DNA of 64,000 bases from Acetobacter lovaniensis (GCF_014207635.1 NZ_JACHIE010000003.1:124001-188000), one strand, 5' to 3'; counted from the first letter of the stretch, positions 45,738-55,329 are shown. Made by a program: numbers and translations. The notes: generated by a model from the letters alone, not told the origin.

Positions 45738-46068
45738 TCATCTGAATGGGTGGAGATGCTTGCAAAAAACAATGAAACAGAGCCTTTCTGCTGAACCAGA
45801 GTTCAGTGGAAATTCTCTAGACGTGACATCGCGACGCAGGATGCCCCGCTCCAGAAACAGATTCAGATTGCGCTGGATCGAACCCTGTGAGGGGACGTGC
45901 CCATGCTCCATGATCCTGCCCAGTGTTTTCCATATCTCCGCTACCGTCGCGCGTGGTCCGGCATTCCAGAATACCATGAAACAGGATGCGTCGCAGATCG
46001 GTCATCTTGATGCCGACCTCATCGCTCCGTTCCTCCAGGCTGCGCACCACGCTCCGGCTGGTACCCAT
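45738..46068 (-). pseudogene. Frameshifted winged-helix regulator, possibly Fur family
   Basis: Minus-strand reading joins two frames: GTSRSVVRSLEERSDEVGIK then MTDLRRILFHGIL (46068 to about 45975), and then AGPRATVAEIWKTLGRIMEH followed by SQGSIQRNLNLFLERGILRR (45977 onward). Together they give the helix-wing pattern of a Fur/Zur-like DNA-binding domain, but a frameshift near 45965-45975 separates them. The tail after LRRDVTSRE is not family-like. The upstream side is interrupted by the IS element at 46090. Family assignment is tentative. Confidence 0.45.
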
Positions 46069-46089
46069 GCCGCCGGGACGGATTGGACG

Positions 46090-46110
46090 GTCACGGTTTA
46101 GTTCTGGACC
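46090..46110 (+). repeat. IS left terminal inverted repeat
   Basis: Matches the reverse complement of 46882-46902 at 19 of 21 positions. Confidence 0.85.
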
Positions 46111-46122
46111 ATGGGTTATCTA

Positions 46123-46562
46123 TTAGGCGGCGTTGCGCTCATGATCCAGAGGGCTTTTCCATTGAAGTGCAGAATACATCCTCTGCGGATTATAGAAATC
46201 ATTGATGTAGGATATGATAGCCTACTCGACGTCCTGACGCGTCATCCATGCCTGCCGCCACAGGTGTTCCGCTTTTAAGGTCTTGAAGAAACTCTCCGTC
46301 ACCGCATTATCCGAGCAGTTTCCCTTTCTGCTCATGGATACGAGAAAGCCATGAGCAGAAAGGAGCTTAAGCGCTGGTGCTGAAAAATCCTGCCCAGAAG
46401 GTTGGGTTTAATACTGTGCTTGTGCGAACTGTTCGTGCTGTCTTCTGCGGGTAAAGACCGGGCGTCGTCGCCAAGCCCTGAAACCCCGGTCGCTGACGCC
46501 AAACAGGCGGCAGACCCGTTCGCCTGAGAGTGGCCCATGATACCGAGCGATAAAGGCAAACA
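46123..46562 (-). pseudogene. IS3-family orfB remnant (transposase catalytic part, internally deleted)
   Basis: After orfA, the -1 frame gives MFAFIARYHGPLSGERVCRL and FGVSDRGFRAWRRRP, the start of an IS3-type OrfB, then stops. Further on, [20 protein letters not shown] followed by NDFYNPQRMYSALQWKSPLD is the end of the DDE integrase domain, containing a TAG near 46218. The central catalytic aspartate region is gone, so the element cannot make active transposase. Confidence 0.8.
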
Positions 46563-46847
46563 TCACGACCTTTGGCTAGCGAAGAACTGCGTCGCCTTTT
46601 TTAGGAGCTCCCTCTCCTCCCGCAGCAGAAGATTCTCACGGCGTAATCTCTCATTCTCACGCAATAGCGCCGTATGATCTGTTGTGTCAGCAACTACAGT
46701 ATCAAGCTTCAACGCATCGCGGATCCATTTCTTCAATGTCGAAGACCCAATACCCAGACCTTGGGCAATACGCTCACGCGACAGACCGCTGCTCAGAGCC
46801 AGACGCACCGCCTCGCGTCGGAATTCTGTTTTGTAAACATGTCCCAT
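46563..46847 (-). CDS. IS3-family transposase OrfA
   Basis: 94 residues: helix-turn-helix (YKTEFRREAVRLALSSGLSR, IAQGLGIGSSTLKKW) and a leucine-zipper tail (RENERLRRENLLLREERELL), the DNA-binding subunit of IS3-type transposase. An AAAAAAG run near the end (minus strand, about 46596-46602) is the usual -1 frameshift site for making OrfAB. The frame is intact but its partner is destroyed. Confidence 0.85.
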   Translation of the reverse strand: MGHVYKTEFRREAVRLALSSGLSRERIAQGLGIGSSTLKKWIRDALKLDTVVADTTDHTALLRENERLRRENLLLREERELLKKATQFFASQRS

Positions 46848-46881
46848 TCCAATTCTCCTTCAGACCATCTTCGGTCTTAAA

Positions 46882-46902
46882 GGTCGGGAACTAAACCGTG
46901 AC
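46882..46902 (-). repeat. IS right terminal inverted repeat
   Basis: Inverted copy of 46090-46110. Confidence 0.85.
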
Positions 46903-47013
46903 ACGTTCAACCTGCGATTGTCGAGATAGCATGCCAGCAGGTCACTGTTGCCCGCCACAAAAATACCTTTCCCCATTTATGCGCCGACTCATCCTGACGC
47001 ACACCTCTTAAAA

Positions 47014-47028
47014 TAAGAATGATTCTTA
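47014..47028. promoter_or_regulatory. Fur-box-like palindrome without an obvious target gene
   Basis: TAAGAATGATTCTTA is a perfect 15-base palindrome in an AT-rich setting resembling iron-regulator sites. The surrounding 46903-47365 interval holds no convincing gene; a short frame opening at ATG 46976 (minus) runs straight into the IS, so the site may once have served the interrupted gene. Confidence 0.35.
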
Positions 47029-47365
47029 ATTATAGAAACCCGAAACCTTGGCAAAAGACCCTTGTGCATAGGCGCCAGAAGCCGCGTTGCTTTGGGTTTC
47101 CGCTTTGGATGTGCGGCATCATTTTTCGTTACGGCTTATAATTTTTCCTGAAAACGTAATATCCGATGAGGACTTACTCTTCATACGAACGCATGTGCGC
47201 ACGGTGGCAGACAGACTCATCACGGTTTGCACAAAATCCGTGCCATTTAATCCTGAGCCTGAATATCACCAACTTATCGGTTATGCAGGTAAATATCGGC
47301 AACCGCCCCTGTATGTCATTGGCACTGGGCAGCAGCACTCCCGGTCCGAACATATGCGCATGAAA

Positions 47366-48361
47366 TCATGAAACTTCCGCAGGCTCACGCTCCATCAGCG
47401 TCTGCGCAATCTCGCTAAGAGTTGCCCGCCTCGCTGCCTGCGAGAAGAGGGGCGCGCCAATCATGAGTTCGTCGGGACGATGCTGTTTTATGAAAGAGGA
47501 AATGCGTTCCGCCACGAGATCAGCCGTTCCCGTGAACGTATAGCGCAATGTGCGGTCAATGAGAGCTTGCTCCTGTTCGTTCCATGAAACGGATTGGGGT
47601 GCTGGAAATTGCGTTGGACGTCCTCGGCGCAATGCAACAAAATGTTGCTCCAGTGAGGTCCGGGCATGCTGCGCCTCATCGGGTGTTTCCCCGATAACCG
47701 CATTGACGGCCAGCATGGCGTAAGGCTTCTGAAGACGTTCTGAAGGTTCAAAACGCTGGCGGTAAAGTGCCAGAGCCTCTTCCATCAGGTCCGGTGCGAA
47801 GTGACTGGCGAAGGCAAATGGTAAGCCCATGATCGCAGCCAGATGGGCAGAAAACAGGGATGACCCCAGCAACCAGACAGGCACATCCAGCCCGGCTCCC
47901 GGCACTGCAAAGACCGCCTGCCCCGGTTGAGGCTTCTCGAAATAATGCAGAAGTTCGGCAACATCTTGCGGGAAGCGATCGGTGGAGCCGGGATCACGCC
48001 TCAACGCCCGCATGGTCGCCTGATCTGAGCCCGGTGCCCGCCCCAGTCCGAGGTCGATCCGTCCGGGGTAAAGAGACTCCAGTGTCCCGAACGCTTCGGC
48101 GACAGCGAGCGGTGCATGATTGGGCAACATGATCCCCCCCGCGCCGACCCGGATTGTTTTTGTCGCCCCGGCAACATAGCCAATAGCCACAGCAGTCGCG
48201 GCCGAAGCAATACCCGGCATCGCATGATGCTCAGCCAGCCAGAAACGACGAAACCCTAAACTTTCTGCATGCACAGCAAGGTCAGCGCTACGATGTAGCG
48301 CCTCTGCGGCCGAACTGCCTTCGTTGATGAACGCAAGATCGAGAATTGAAAGCGGAATCAT
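47366..48361 (-). CDS. LLM-class flavin-dependent oxidoreductase (luciferase-like)
   Basis: 331 residues. Bacterial-luciferase-fold monooxygenase using reduced flavin. [59 protein letters not shown] and [20 protein letters not shown] match the YhbW/MsnO8 subgroup of short LLM enzymes. The substrate is unknown; sulfur, alkane or aldehyde oxidation are possible. ATG 48361 is preferred over 48394, since the family starts at IPLSILDLA. Confidence 0.88.
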   Translation of the reverse strand: MIPLSILDLAFINEGSSAAEALHRSADLAVHAESLGFRRFWLAEHHAMPGIASAATAVAIGYVAGATKTIRVGAGGIMLPNHAPLAVAEAFGTLESLYPGRIDLGLGRAPGSDQATMRALRRDPGSTDRFPQDVAELLHYFEKPQPGQAVFAVPGAGLDVPVWLLGSSLFSAHLAAIMGLPFAFASHFAPDLMEEALALYRQRFEPSERLQKPYAMLAVNAVIGETPDEAQHARTSLEQHFVALRRGRPTQFPAPQSVSWNEQEQALIDRTLRYTFTGTADLVAERISSFIKQHRPDELMIGAPLFSQAARRATLSEIAQTLMEREPAEVS

Positions 48362-48656
48362 GGGAACTACCCTATATATTACCTCTCCCTTCACATGGGA
48401 CTGCGGACATCATATGCCAAGCCACTGGCCGAATGTCCTGTTCTTACAGGCCCCTTGAGGAAGAAGCTCTCTGAACGCCTCACCATCGCTGGTCTAGAGC
48501 GGACAGAGGTCCGCCAATAAGACAGGAAACGCCCTGCCCACACCCATGTAAATCCCGTAGAGCGGACAGTATTGGCACCGGTATTATCCAAAGCCAGAAA
48601 AAAGCCCTGAAGATCAAGGCTTTTGAGAACTTATGAGACTGTCTGAGAATGAGGGT

Positions 48657-48746
48657 TGGCGGAAGGGGTGGGATTCGAACCCACGGTACGCTCTCACGCA
48701 CGCCGGTTTTCAAGACCGGTGCCTTAAACCGCTCGGCCACCCTTCC
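48657..48746 (-). tRNA. tRNA-Ser (anticodon TGA)
   Basis: 90 bases with CCA. Acceptor GGAAGGG/CCCTTCC, anticodon loop CTTGAAA, a long variable arm (CGTGCGTGAGAGCGTACC region) and T-arm GTGGGTTCGAATCCCAC are as expected for a class II tRNA. Confidence 0.97.
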
Positions 48747-48895
48747 TTACCTGTTCAGGTGCAGCCTTATAAACAGGATGCAACGGTTCTGTCCAGCGGG
48801 ACAAAGCGGGGGAGTTCTCTGCGCAGCGCTTGCCCTTCCTGCCCTGGAACTGTACAAGCCCCAAACAGAATAGCCATTCCTCTCAGGAACCAAGT

Positions 48896-49462
48896 ATGAA
48901 ACAGCAGGCAAACCTGATCCGCGCCGGTCAGGTGATTGAGCATGATGGCCGTCGCTGGACGGTCTTAAAACAGCAGATTATTACCCCGGGTAAGGGGGGG
49001 GCGTTCATTCAGGTTGAAATGCGCGACCTCAAGACCGGCAACAAAACCAACGAACGCTGGCGTACGGCTGATACGGTCGAACGGCTGATGACCGAAGACC
49101 GTGAATATCTGTATTCCTATACAGATGGCGAACTGCTGGTTCTGATGGACCCCGAAACCTTTGAACAGCTTTCTGTCCCCACCGATCTGCTGGGCGATCA
49201 GGCTCCCTTCATTCAGGACAACATGACCATCAACCTGCATCTGGTTGAAGGGGACCCGGTTGGCATTGACCTGCCCCCGCATGTTACGCTGGAAGTGGTT
49301 GAAGCTGATCCGGTTGTAAAAGGCCAGACCGCCAGTTCCTCCTACAAGCCCGCCATGCTGTCCAATGGTGTAAAAACCATGGTCCCGCCGTTTATCGAAG
49401 CAGGCGAACGCATTGTGGTCCGCACGGAAGACGGGTCTTACGTCGAACGCGCCAAGGACTGA
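48896..49462 (+). CDS. efp: Elongation factor P
   Basis: 188 residues. Relieves ribosome stalling at polyproline. Three OB-like domains; the tip loop TPGKGGAF has the lysine (Lys 33) that is modified in many species. ATG 48896 has AGGAACC ten bases upstream; the frame is open further back without homology. It is followed 41 bases on by the inositol-phosphatase gene, so the two may be co-transcribed. Confidence 0.97.
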   Translation: MKQQANLIRAGQVIEHDGRRWTVLKQQIITPGKGGAFIQVEMRDLKTGNKTNERWRTADTVERLMTEDREYLYSYTDGELLVLMDPETFEQLSVPTDLLGDQAPFIQDNMTINLHLVEGDPVGIDLPPHVTLEVVEADPVVKGQTASSSYKPAMLSNGVKTMVPPFIEAGERIVVRTEDGSYVERAKD

Positions 49463-49503
49463 TTTTTTCAGCTTTTTTCTCTCCAGAGCAGGACTTAATT
49501 ACA

Positions 49504-50340
49504 GTGGCCATGCGTCTCTCCCCCGTCATGATGGTGATGCAAACCGCAGCCCAGAAGGCGGCCAAGCGTCTCCTGCGCGATTTTAACGAAGTCGAGCAGC
49601 TTCAGGTAAGCATCAAGGGGCCGGGTGACTTTGTTTCCCAGGCGGACCTCCGTGCAGAACAGACCCTGCGCGAAGAACTGGAACGGGCCCGTCCGGGCTA
49701 CGCCTTTCTTATGGAAGAATCCGGGGAATCGGGTAGCGATAACTGGACATGGCGCTGGATTGTTGACCCGCTCGACGGTACCTCCAACTTCCTGCACGGC
49801 ATTCCGCACTGGGCCATTTCCATTGGTCTCCAGCGCCGCCTGCCCGATGGCAAGGTGGAACTGGCCGCGGCCCTGATCTACAACCCCGCAGCGGGTGAAA
49901 TGTTCTGGGCCGAAAAGGGGAGTGGCGCATTCCTGAACGAGCGGCGCATTCGTGTGTCCGCCCGGCGGGAAATGCCCGAATCCCTGTTTGCCACAGGTAT
50001 TCCCTTTGCCAAGGTACCTGCCCGCCAGCGCCTGCCTTTTGCGCGCGTACTGGGCAACCTTATGCCCCGCGTGGCTGGCGTGCGCCGCTTTGGCGCGGCT
50101 TCGCTGGACCTCGCATGGGTCGCGGCAGGCCGTTACGAAGGGTATTGGGAATTCGGCATCAAGCCATGGGATTGTGCCGCAGGTATTCTGATCGTACGTG
50201 AAGCGGGTGGTCAGGTTACAGCCCCCGATGGCACGGAACTCGATGACCTGCCCGATGATATCATGATTGTCGCAGGCAATGGCAACATGCACGGCAAACT
50301 GCTCGACATTGTTGCCGACAGCCTGAAAAACCCGGAATAA
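49504..50340 (+). CDS. Inositol monophosphatase family protein (SuhB-like)
   Basis: 278 residues. Mg2+-dependent phosphatase acting on inositol-1-phosphate or similar sugars; SuhB also acts in rRNA antitermination. Metal ligands are in LMEESGESG, IVDPLDGTSNFLHGIPHWA and IKPWDCAAGILIVREAGG. GTG 49504 (then ATG 49510) is the start. It sits between efp and a methyltransferase gene. Confidence 0.9.
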   Translation: MAMRLSPVMMVMQTAAQKAAKRLLRDFNEVEQLQVSIKGPGDFVSQADLRAEQTLREELERARPGYAFLMEESGESGSDNWTWRWIVDPLDGTSNFLHGIPHWAISIGLQRRLPDGKVELAAALIYNPAAGEMFWAEKGSGAFLNERRIRVSARREMPESLFATGIPFAKVPARQRLPFARVLGNLMPRVAGVRRFGAASLDLAWVAAGRYEGYWEFGIKPWDCAAGILIVREAGGQVTAPDGTELDDLPDDIMIVAGNGNMHGKLLDIVADSLKNPE

Positions 50341-50393
50341 CACTCCGCCGACCAGCCTCCGGACCACGCCTGAGCTGGGGAGAGTAGCACTGC

Positions 50394-51191
50394 ATGACTA
50401 CGCATTTACCTCCCCACACACCCTCGGCGGGTCCAGAGTCCGGTTTGGCATCCCCCCACACCCCAACAGAATGCCCACTCTGCCGCGCACAGGGAGCTGC
50501 TTTTGCATTCAGCAAGAATGGCTACGACCTGTTCCGCTGCCCCGACTGTGATTTTCTGTTCGTTCACCCCTATCCCGATGTCGCCACACTCCGTGCGTTT
50601 TACGAAACGACGTATCGCGGTGCATCGGCCGATTTTTACCCCAAAGCCTTCAGCCGCCGCTGGCGCGCAGGGTGGCGGAGCCTCCAGTTCCTGCCCTATG
50701 TCTGGCGCAAGGATGTTCTGGATTTTGGGTGTGGCGGCGGCTTTATGGCCGAAGCATTCAGCCGGCTGGGTGCGCGCGCTGCGGGGCTGGACATCAGCCA
50801 GAACAGCATTGCCTACGCCAAGCGCCACTTCCCTCAGACCTCATTCTACTGCGAAGAGTCAACCACCTTCCGCCAGCGTGGCCTGACGTTTGACTTTATA
50901 TTCAGCTCCGAGGTGCTGGAACATGTGGCCGGGCCAAACGAGTTTATGCAGACACTGGCCGCAATTACCCGCCCCAATGGCTTTGTCTATATTTCGGCCC
51001 CAGATATAGGGCACCCTGCCGTGCCACAGGACCTTCCCTCCTGGACGGATATTTGCCCGCCCGAACATTTGCAGTTTTTCAACCACCGCAATCTCTGCCT
51101 GATTTTTGAACGCTATGGCTTTACCCTGCACAAAACCATGAAAAACCTCACGCCAGCCCACTCGGTCATTTTCCGGCGCAAGAGCGCCTGA
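50394..51191 (+). CDS. Zinc-ribbon SAM-dependent methyltransferase
   Basis: 265 residues. The N-terminus has a CPLC ... CPDC zinc ribbon (about 27-51), then a class I methyltransferase fold with SAM loop VLDFGCGGGFMAEAFSRLGA and motif IFSSEVLEHV. The layout resembles enzymes in sugar or polysaccharide modification clusters; the substrate is unknown. ATG 50394 is the first start after the phosphatase stop, 53 bases earlier. Confidence 0.8.
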   Translation: MTTHLPPHTPSAGPESGLASPHTPTECPLCRAQGAAFAFSKNGYDLFRCPDCDFLFVHPYPDVATLRAFYETTYRGASADFYPKAFSRRWRAGWRSLQFLPYVWRKDVLDFGCGGGFMAEAFSRLGARAAGLDISQNSIAYAKRHFPQTSFYCEESTTFRQRGLTFDFIFSSEVLEHVAGPNEFMQTLAAITRPNGFVYISAPDIGHPAVPQDLPSWTDICPPEHLQFFNHRNLCLIFERYGFTLHKTMKNLTPAHSVIFRRKSA

Positions 51192-51251
51192 CCCACACCC
51201 TGACGGCTCGGCTCTGGCATTTGCCGCAAGAATACTCATGTAAAGTAAACC

Positions 51252-54203
51252 ATGCAGCCATCCTTCCCCTCAGCCCACGAAGCCCCGGCCCTTGTTCCCC
51301 ATCAGGGGCGGTTTTCGCTCCTGACAGAAGATGGCGAACTGCTCAGCCTGAGTGCCGCCGAGGTACGCGAGCGACTGCACGCCATGCCGTGCCCACTGGT
51401 GGTGCATGCCCCGGCACTGGCCCGCAAGCTGGACCTCCCGCCCACAGGCCAGCCCTCCCCCTGGCTGGACCTGCTGGAACTTTTTACATTCGTGTATCCC
51501 GCCCGCCCTGTGGCCCCCACTCCCCGTGGCCTTGCTCTGGCCCTTGGGCTGGACGAGCAGAATATTGACCGGGCAGAGGCAGACCTGCTGCCCAACCTTT
51601 TGTCCATCCTGCTGGGTGAGCTGGCACGGCAGGCCAGAAGCGGGCAGATTGAACTTCTGGCGGCCTTTACGGTCCGGCTGGGGCAGGCTGGCTGGATATG
51701 GACCGGCACTGTGGCGGAAACCATAGACCTGCACAGCCGGCTTACCAACAACGGCAGGCTGGCGGAAGAAGCCACCCAGCCCGCAGATGCCCTGCGCGTA
51801 TGGCGGCACCTGCCAAAATGGGAGGAAAGCGCGCAACGCCCTCCCCCCGCCTCCCACCCCATCAGCCCGGCGGAAGCGCGGGAGCGGCTGGTCAACATTC
51901 TGGGGAGCGATGCTGAGGTCCGGTCCGGGCAGGCGGATTTTGCCAGTGTCTCAACCGAGGCATTTGCCCCACGCACCATGCGCGGCGACCCCGCCATTGT
52001 GCTGGCCGAAGCCGGAACAGGCACCGGCAAAACACTGGGCTACATAGCCCCGGCCAGCCTGTGGGCGGAGCGGAACGACGGTGCCGTGTGGCTCAGCACC
52101 TATACGCGCCACCTGCAACGCCAGATCGAGCAGGAAACAAAACGCCTCTACCCCGACCCCACAACACACCGCCAGAAGGTGGTGCTGCGCAAAGGGCGTG
52201 AAAACTACCTGTGCCTGCTGAACATGGAGGAAGCCGTCAACTCCGCTGCCTCCCGCCCCGCGGGCATTACCATTGCCCTGTGCATGCTCGCACGCTGGGC
52301 CCTGGCCACAGCAGACGGAGACCTGTTTGGCGGGGACCTGCCCGGCTGGTTTGGAGACCTGTTCGGCCACGGCAACCTTGCCGGTGTCGCCGACCGTAGG
52401 GGGGAATGCATCCACGGAGCCTGCGCGCATTATCAGCGCTGCTTTGTTGAACACTCCATACGCCGTGCGCACGATGCCGCACTGGTCATTGCCAACCATG
52501 CACTGGTCATGACACAGGCCGCCTACGCTCAGGCAGGCATGAGTGATGATGACGAGGCAGGCGAGCAGAGCAACATTCCCACACGCTATGTGTTTGATGA
52601 AGGCCACCATCTGGCCGATGCGGCAGACAGTGCTTTTTCCGCCGAGCTTTCGGGGCTGGAAACAGCCGAACTGCGGCGCTGGCTTCTGGGGGCGGAAGGC
52701 CGACGCTCACGCGCAAGGGGGCTCAAGCGCAGGCTGGATGATCTGGTTGTCGGCCACCCCAAGCTTGAAAACCCGCTGGATGCCGCCCTGCTGGCGGCCA
52801 CGGCCCTGCCAGCACCGGGCTGGTCCACACGTCTGGCACCAGAGGTGGCAAACACGCCCCCGCCTCCGGAGCCCATGGAACTGAATACCCTGTTCCCGCC
52901 CGAACCTCCGGCAGACCAGCCGATTATGGAAAACCCGACAGAAGCTTTTTTACGCCTGTTGCGCCAGCAGGCCATGGCCCGTGCGGCCGAGGGGGGCAAA
53001 CAGTCCATCCACACAGCCATGGAATGCGACCTGCACCCGCTTGTGCCCGACATGGCCGAGGCAGGCCAGCAACTGGCCCGCGCGCTCAGCCGGATTGTAG
53101 AGCCCCTGCGCACCCTGAGCGAACGCCTGCAAGCCCGGCTGGAAGAAGATGCAGACACGCTGGACACCACAACCCGTGGCCGCATAGAGGCCATGACCCG
53201 CGCCCTGCGCCGCCGCGCCATATCCCGGCTGGATGCATGGATTACCATGCTGACCGCACTGGACCAGCCACCAGAGCCGGGCAGCACGCCTGCGCATATC
53301 CACTTCATTCGCCTTGAACGGCGCGACAGGCAGCGCATGAACGAACAGGACGTGGGACTTTACCGCCACTGGCTGGACCCGACCATTCCCTTTGCGGGCA
53401 TTATGGCCATGCCCGCGCAAGGCATGCTCATGACCTCCGCCACCCTACGTGACCAGCAAGGCGGTGGAACAGAGAGTGACGAGGCTGAAACCGCGTGGGA
53501 AGCTGCCGAAGCCCGCACCGGGGCCAATCATTTCCCCTCCCCTGCCCTGCGGGCCAGTCTGGCCAGTCCGTTTGATTATGCCCGCCAGACCCGTGCCTTT
53601 ATTGTAACGGACGTGGACAATAGCAGCCTTGTGGACCTGTCTGCGGCGTTTCGTACCCTTTTCCAGTCCTCTGGCGGTGGCGGGCTTGGCCTGTTTACCG
53701 CTATCTCCCGCCTGCGCGGTGTGTATGACCGCATAGCCCCCACGCTGGAGGAAGAAGGCCTGCCCATTTACGCCCAGCATGTGGATGCCATGGACAACAA
53801 CACGCTGGTTGATATTTTCCGGACCGAGGAACATGCCTGCCTGCTCGGCACGGATGCCATGCGGGATGGGGTGGACGTTCCGGGCAATGCCCTGCGTCTG
53901 GTTGTGTTTGAGCGCGTGCCTTGGCCCCGGCCAGATATTCTGCACCGTGAGCGGCGGATTCATCTGTCTGGTGGAGACCCAAAAGGGTTTGATGACCGCA
54001 TAGCCCGGCTCAGGCTGCGGCAGGCCTTCGGGCGGCTGATTCGCCGACAGTCAGACCGCGGGGTGTTTGTCCTGCTGGACCGGCGCACACCCACAAGGCT
54101 TTTAAGCGCCTTCCCCAACGGGGTTGCCGTCGAGCGGTGTGGCCTTGCGCAGACGGCACGCCAGATCACCGCTTTTCTGGCGGAGCAGACCGGACAAAAC
54201 TGA
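51252..54203 (+). CDS. DinG-like ATP-dependent DNA helicase
   Basis: 983 residues. XPD/DinG superfamily 2 helicase. Walker A is LAEAGTGTGKTLGYIAP near 253, and DEGHHLAD near 450 is the DEAH box. Cysteines at NYLC and in GECIHGACAHYQRC fit an iron-sulfur cluster site. C-terminal motifs are LLGTDAMRDGVDVPG and RLRQAFGRLIRRQSDRGVF (motif VI). The N-terminal 230 residues are an added domain. It unwinds damaged or R-looped DNA by family analogy. The start at 51252 follows a weak ribosome site. Confidence 0.87.
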   Translation: MQPSFPSAHEAPALVPHQGRFSLLTEDGELLSLSAAEVRERLHAMPCPLVVHAPALARKLDLPPTGQPSPWLDLLELFTFVYPARPVAPTPRGLALALGLDEQNIDRAEADLLPNLLSILLGELARQARSGQIELLAAFTVRLGQAGWIWTGTVAETIDLHSRLTNNGRLAEEATQPADALRVWRHLPKWEESAQRPPPASHPISPAEARERLVNILGSDAEVRSGQADFASVSTEAFAPRTMRGDPAIVLAEAGTGTGKTLGYIAPASLWAERNDGAVWLSTYTRHLQRQIEQETKRLYPDPTTHRQKVVLRKGRENYLCLLNMEEAVNSAASRPAGITIALCMLARWALATADGDLFGGDLPGWFGDLFGHGNLAGVADRRGECIHGACAHYQRCFVEHSIRRAHDAALVIANHALVMTQAAYAQAGMSDDDEAGEQSNIPTRYVFDEGHHLADAADSAFSAELSGLETAELRRWLLGAEGRRSRARGLKRRLDDLVVGHPKLENPLDAALLAATALPAPGWSTRLAPEVANTPPPPEPMELNTLFPPEPPADQPIMENPTEAFLRLLRQQAMARAAEGGKQSIHTAMECDLHPLVPDMAEAGQQLARALSRIVEPLRTLSERLQARLEEDADTLDTTTRGRIEAMTRALRRRAISRLDAWITMLTALDQPPEPGSTPAHIHFIRLERRDRQRMNEQDVGLYRHWLDPTIPFAGIMAMPAQGMLMTSATLRDQQGGGTESDEAETAWEAAEARTGANHFPSPALRASLASPFDYARQTRAFIVTDVDNSSLVDLSAAFRTLFQSSGGGGLGLFTAISRLRGVYDRIAPTLEEEGLPIYAQHVDAMDNNTLVDIFRTEEHACLLGTDAMRDGVDVPGNALRLVVFERVPWPRPDILHRERRIHLSGGDPKGFDDRIARLRLRQAFGRLIRRQSDRGVFVLLDRRTPTRLLSAFPNGVAVERCGLAQTARQITAFLAEQTGQN

Positions 54204-54226
54204 CCAGCCCGCCCCAGACCGCCCTA

Positions 54227-54430
54227 TTAGAGCGGTTTAAGGTTGGTGGCCGCCTGCTTGCCGCGTTCCTCCACCATGTCGTAGGACAGTTTCTGTCCAT
54301 CATTCAACGCGCGCAGACCGGCTGCCTGTACAGCGGTAATATGCACAAACACGTCTTTTCCTCCATCATCGGGGGCAATAAAACCAAACCCTTTGGTGGC
54401 GTTGAACCATTTAACGGTACCTGTCGACAT
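54227..54430 (-). CDS. Cold-shock domain protein (CspA family)
   Basis: 67 residues. Single-stranded RNA/DNA-binding beta-barrel with RNP1 KGFGFI and RNP2 VFVHI. Acts as an RNA chaperone or antiterminator, often at low temperature or in stationary phase. MSTGTVKWFNATKGFGFIAP is the typical start, so ATG 54430 is chosen over 54442. Convergent with the helicase gene. Confidence 0.95.
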   Translation of the reverse strand: MSTGTVKWFNATKGFGFIAPDDGGKDVFVHITAVQAAGLRALNDGQKLSYDMVEERGKQAATNLKPL

Positions 54431-54570
54431 GAGCGAAGTCATCCTTATTTCGGCCAGTTACTCCTCCTGCACACGACGCGCCGCGAGGAGAGATGACATT
54501 CTCCCCCACGACCGGGGGCGCTTGTCAATCACAATTCAGTCCGCGCCCCAATTCCTTCCACCCGGACACC

Positions 54571-55239
54571 TTACGGATTGAGCGTACTTTTGAGGAAGGC
54601 AAGGCTACGTTCCTGTGCCTGTACAAAGGCCTGCGCATTGTAAGATGCGCGTTCCTCACAGCCAAAACCGTGTTCCGCATCGTCATAAACATAAAGTTCA
54701 ACGTCGGGCTGAGCGGCCCGGATGGCGGCTATATCGGTATGAGGGATGCTCGTATCCCGCTCACCAAAATGTAATTGCACGGGGCAGCGTGGAGTCTCCA
54801 CCCTGTGGGCGGCAATGCCCCCACCGTACCAGCTTACGGCTGCGGCAAAATCCTCCGTGCCTGTTGCGGCATCCCACGCCAGAGTACCACCCCAGCAATA
54901 CCCGATCACCCCGACCTTGCGGGCCTTTAGCGCACGGGCTGCGGCCTGTACGTCCAGCAGGGTTTTGGCGGTGGGAATCCGCGCACGCAGGGCAAGGCCC
55001 TTCTGCACGCCATCTGTTGTGTATTCCAGCTCCACGCCACGTTCTGCGCGGTCAAACAAAGCGGGGGCAATCACGTGAAAACCCGCCTGGGCAAACCGCT
55101 CGCATACCGTGCGGATATGGTGGTTTACGCCAAAAATTTCCTGCAACACCACCAGAGCATAGGGGTGCGTGCCGCGTTCGGTCTCCCACGCGCTAAACTG
55201 GTGGCCATCGGCGGCTTCCAATGTGCGTATCTGTCCCAT
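54571..55239 (-). CDS. Dienelactone hydrolase family protein
   Basis: 222 residues, alpha/beta hydrolase. The catalytic triad is visible: Cys in GYCWGGTLAWDAATG, Asp in FGERDTSIPHTD, and His in DDAEHGFGCEE. The cysteine nucleophile marks dienelactone hydrolases (carboxymethylenebutenolidase); the natural substrate may differ. ATG 55239 is used; the upstream open frame to 55308 does not match the family. It is divergent from groESL. Confidence 0.9.
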   Translation of the reverse strand: MGQIRTLEAADGHQFSAWETERGTHPYALVVLQEIFGVNHHIRTVCERFAQAGFHVIAPALFDRAERGVELEYTTDGVQKGLALRARIPTAKTLLDVQAAARALKARKVGVIGYCWGGTLAWDAATGTEDFAAAVSWYGGGIAAHRVETPRCPVQLHFGERDTSIPHTDIAAIRAAQPDVELYVYDDAEHGFGCEERASYNAQAFVQAQERSLAFLKSTLNP

Positions 55240-55294
55240 GTTCAATCTCCCTGTCTGGATTGACGTTAAAACAAAAAGAAACTTTCCCCCATTC

Positions 55295-55324
55295 CTTGAC
55301 ACCCCCATGAGGCGTACCTACTTT
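55295..55324 (+). promoter_or_regulatory. groESL promoter with overlapping heat-shock and housekeeping elements
   Basis: CTTG 55295-55298, 18 bases, CCTACTT 55317-55323 fits the RpoH pattern with one mismatch. TTGACA 55296-55301 with TACTTT 17 bases later also reads as a sigma-70 promoter. CIRCE follows six bases downstream. Confidence 0.6.
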
Positions 55325-55329
55325 CTGCC

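Larger units (their letters stand above)
46090..46902. mobile_element. Defective IS3-family insertion sequence with 3-base target duplication
   Basis: Terminal repeats of 21 bases with two mismatches lie at 46090-46110 and 46882-46902 (outer ends GTCACGGTTTAGTTC on both). The element is flanked by ACG (46087-46089) and ACG (46903-46905), the 3-base duplication typical of IS3 family. At 813 bases it is about 400 short of a full IS3-type element; the loss is inside orfB. Confidence 0.85.

Noticed and set aside
47087..47371. 94-codon plus-strand ORF
   Set aside because: No domain, no ribosome site, poor codon bias; overlaps the end of the LLM oxidoreductase.
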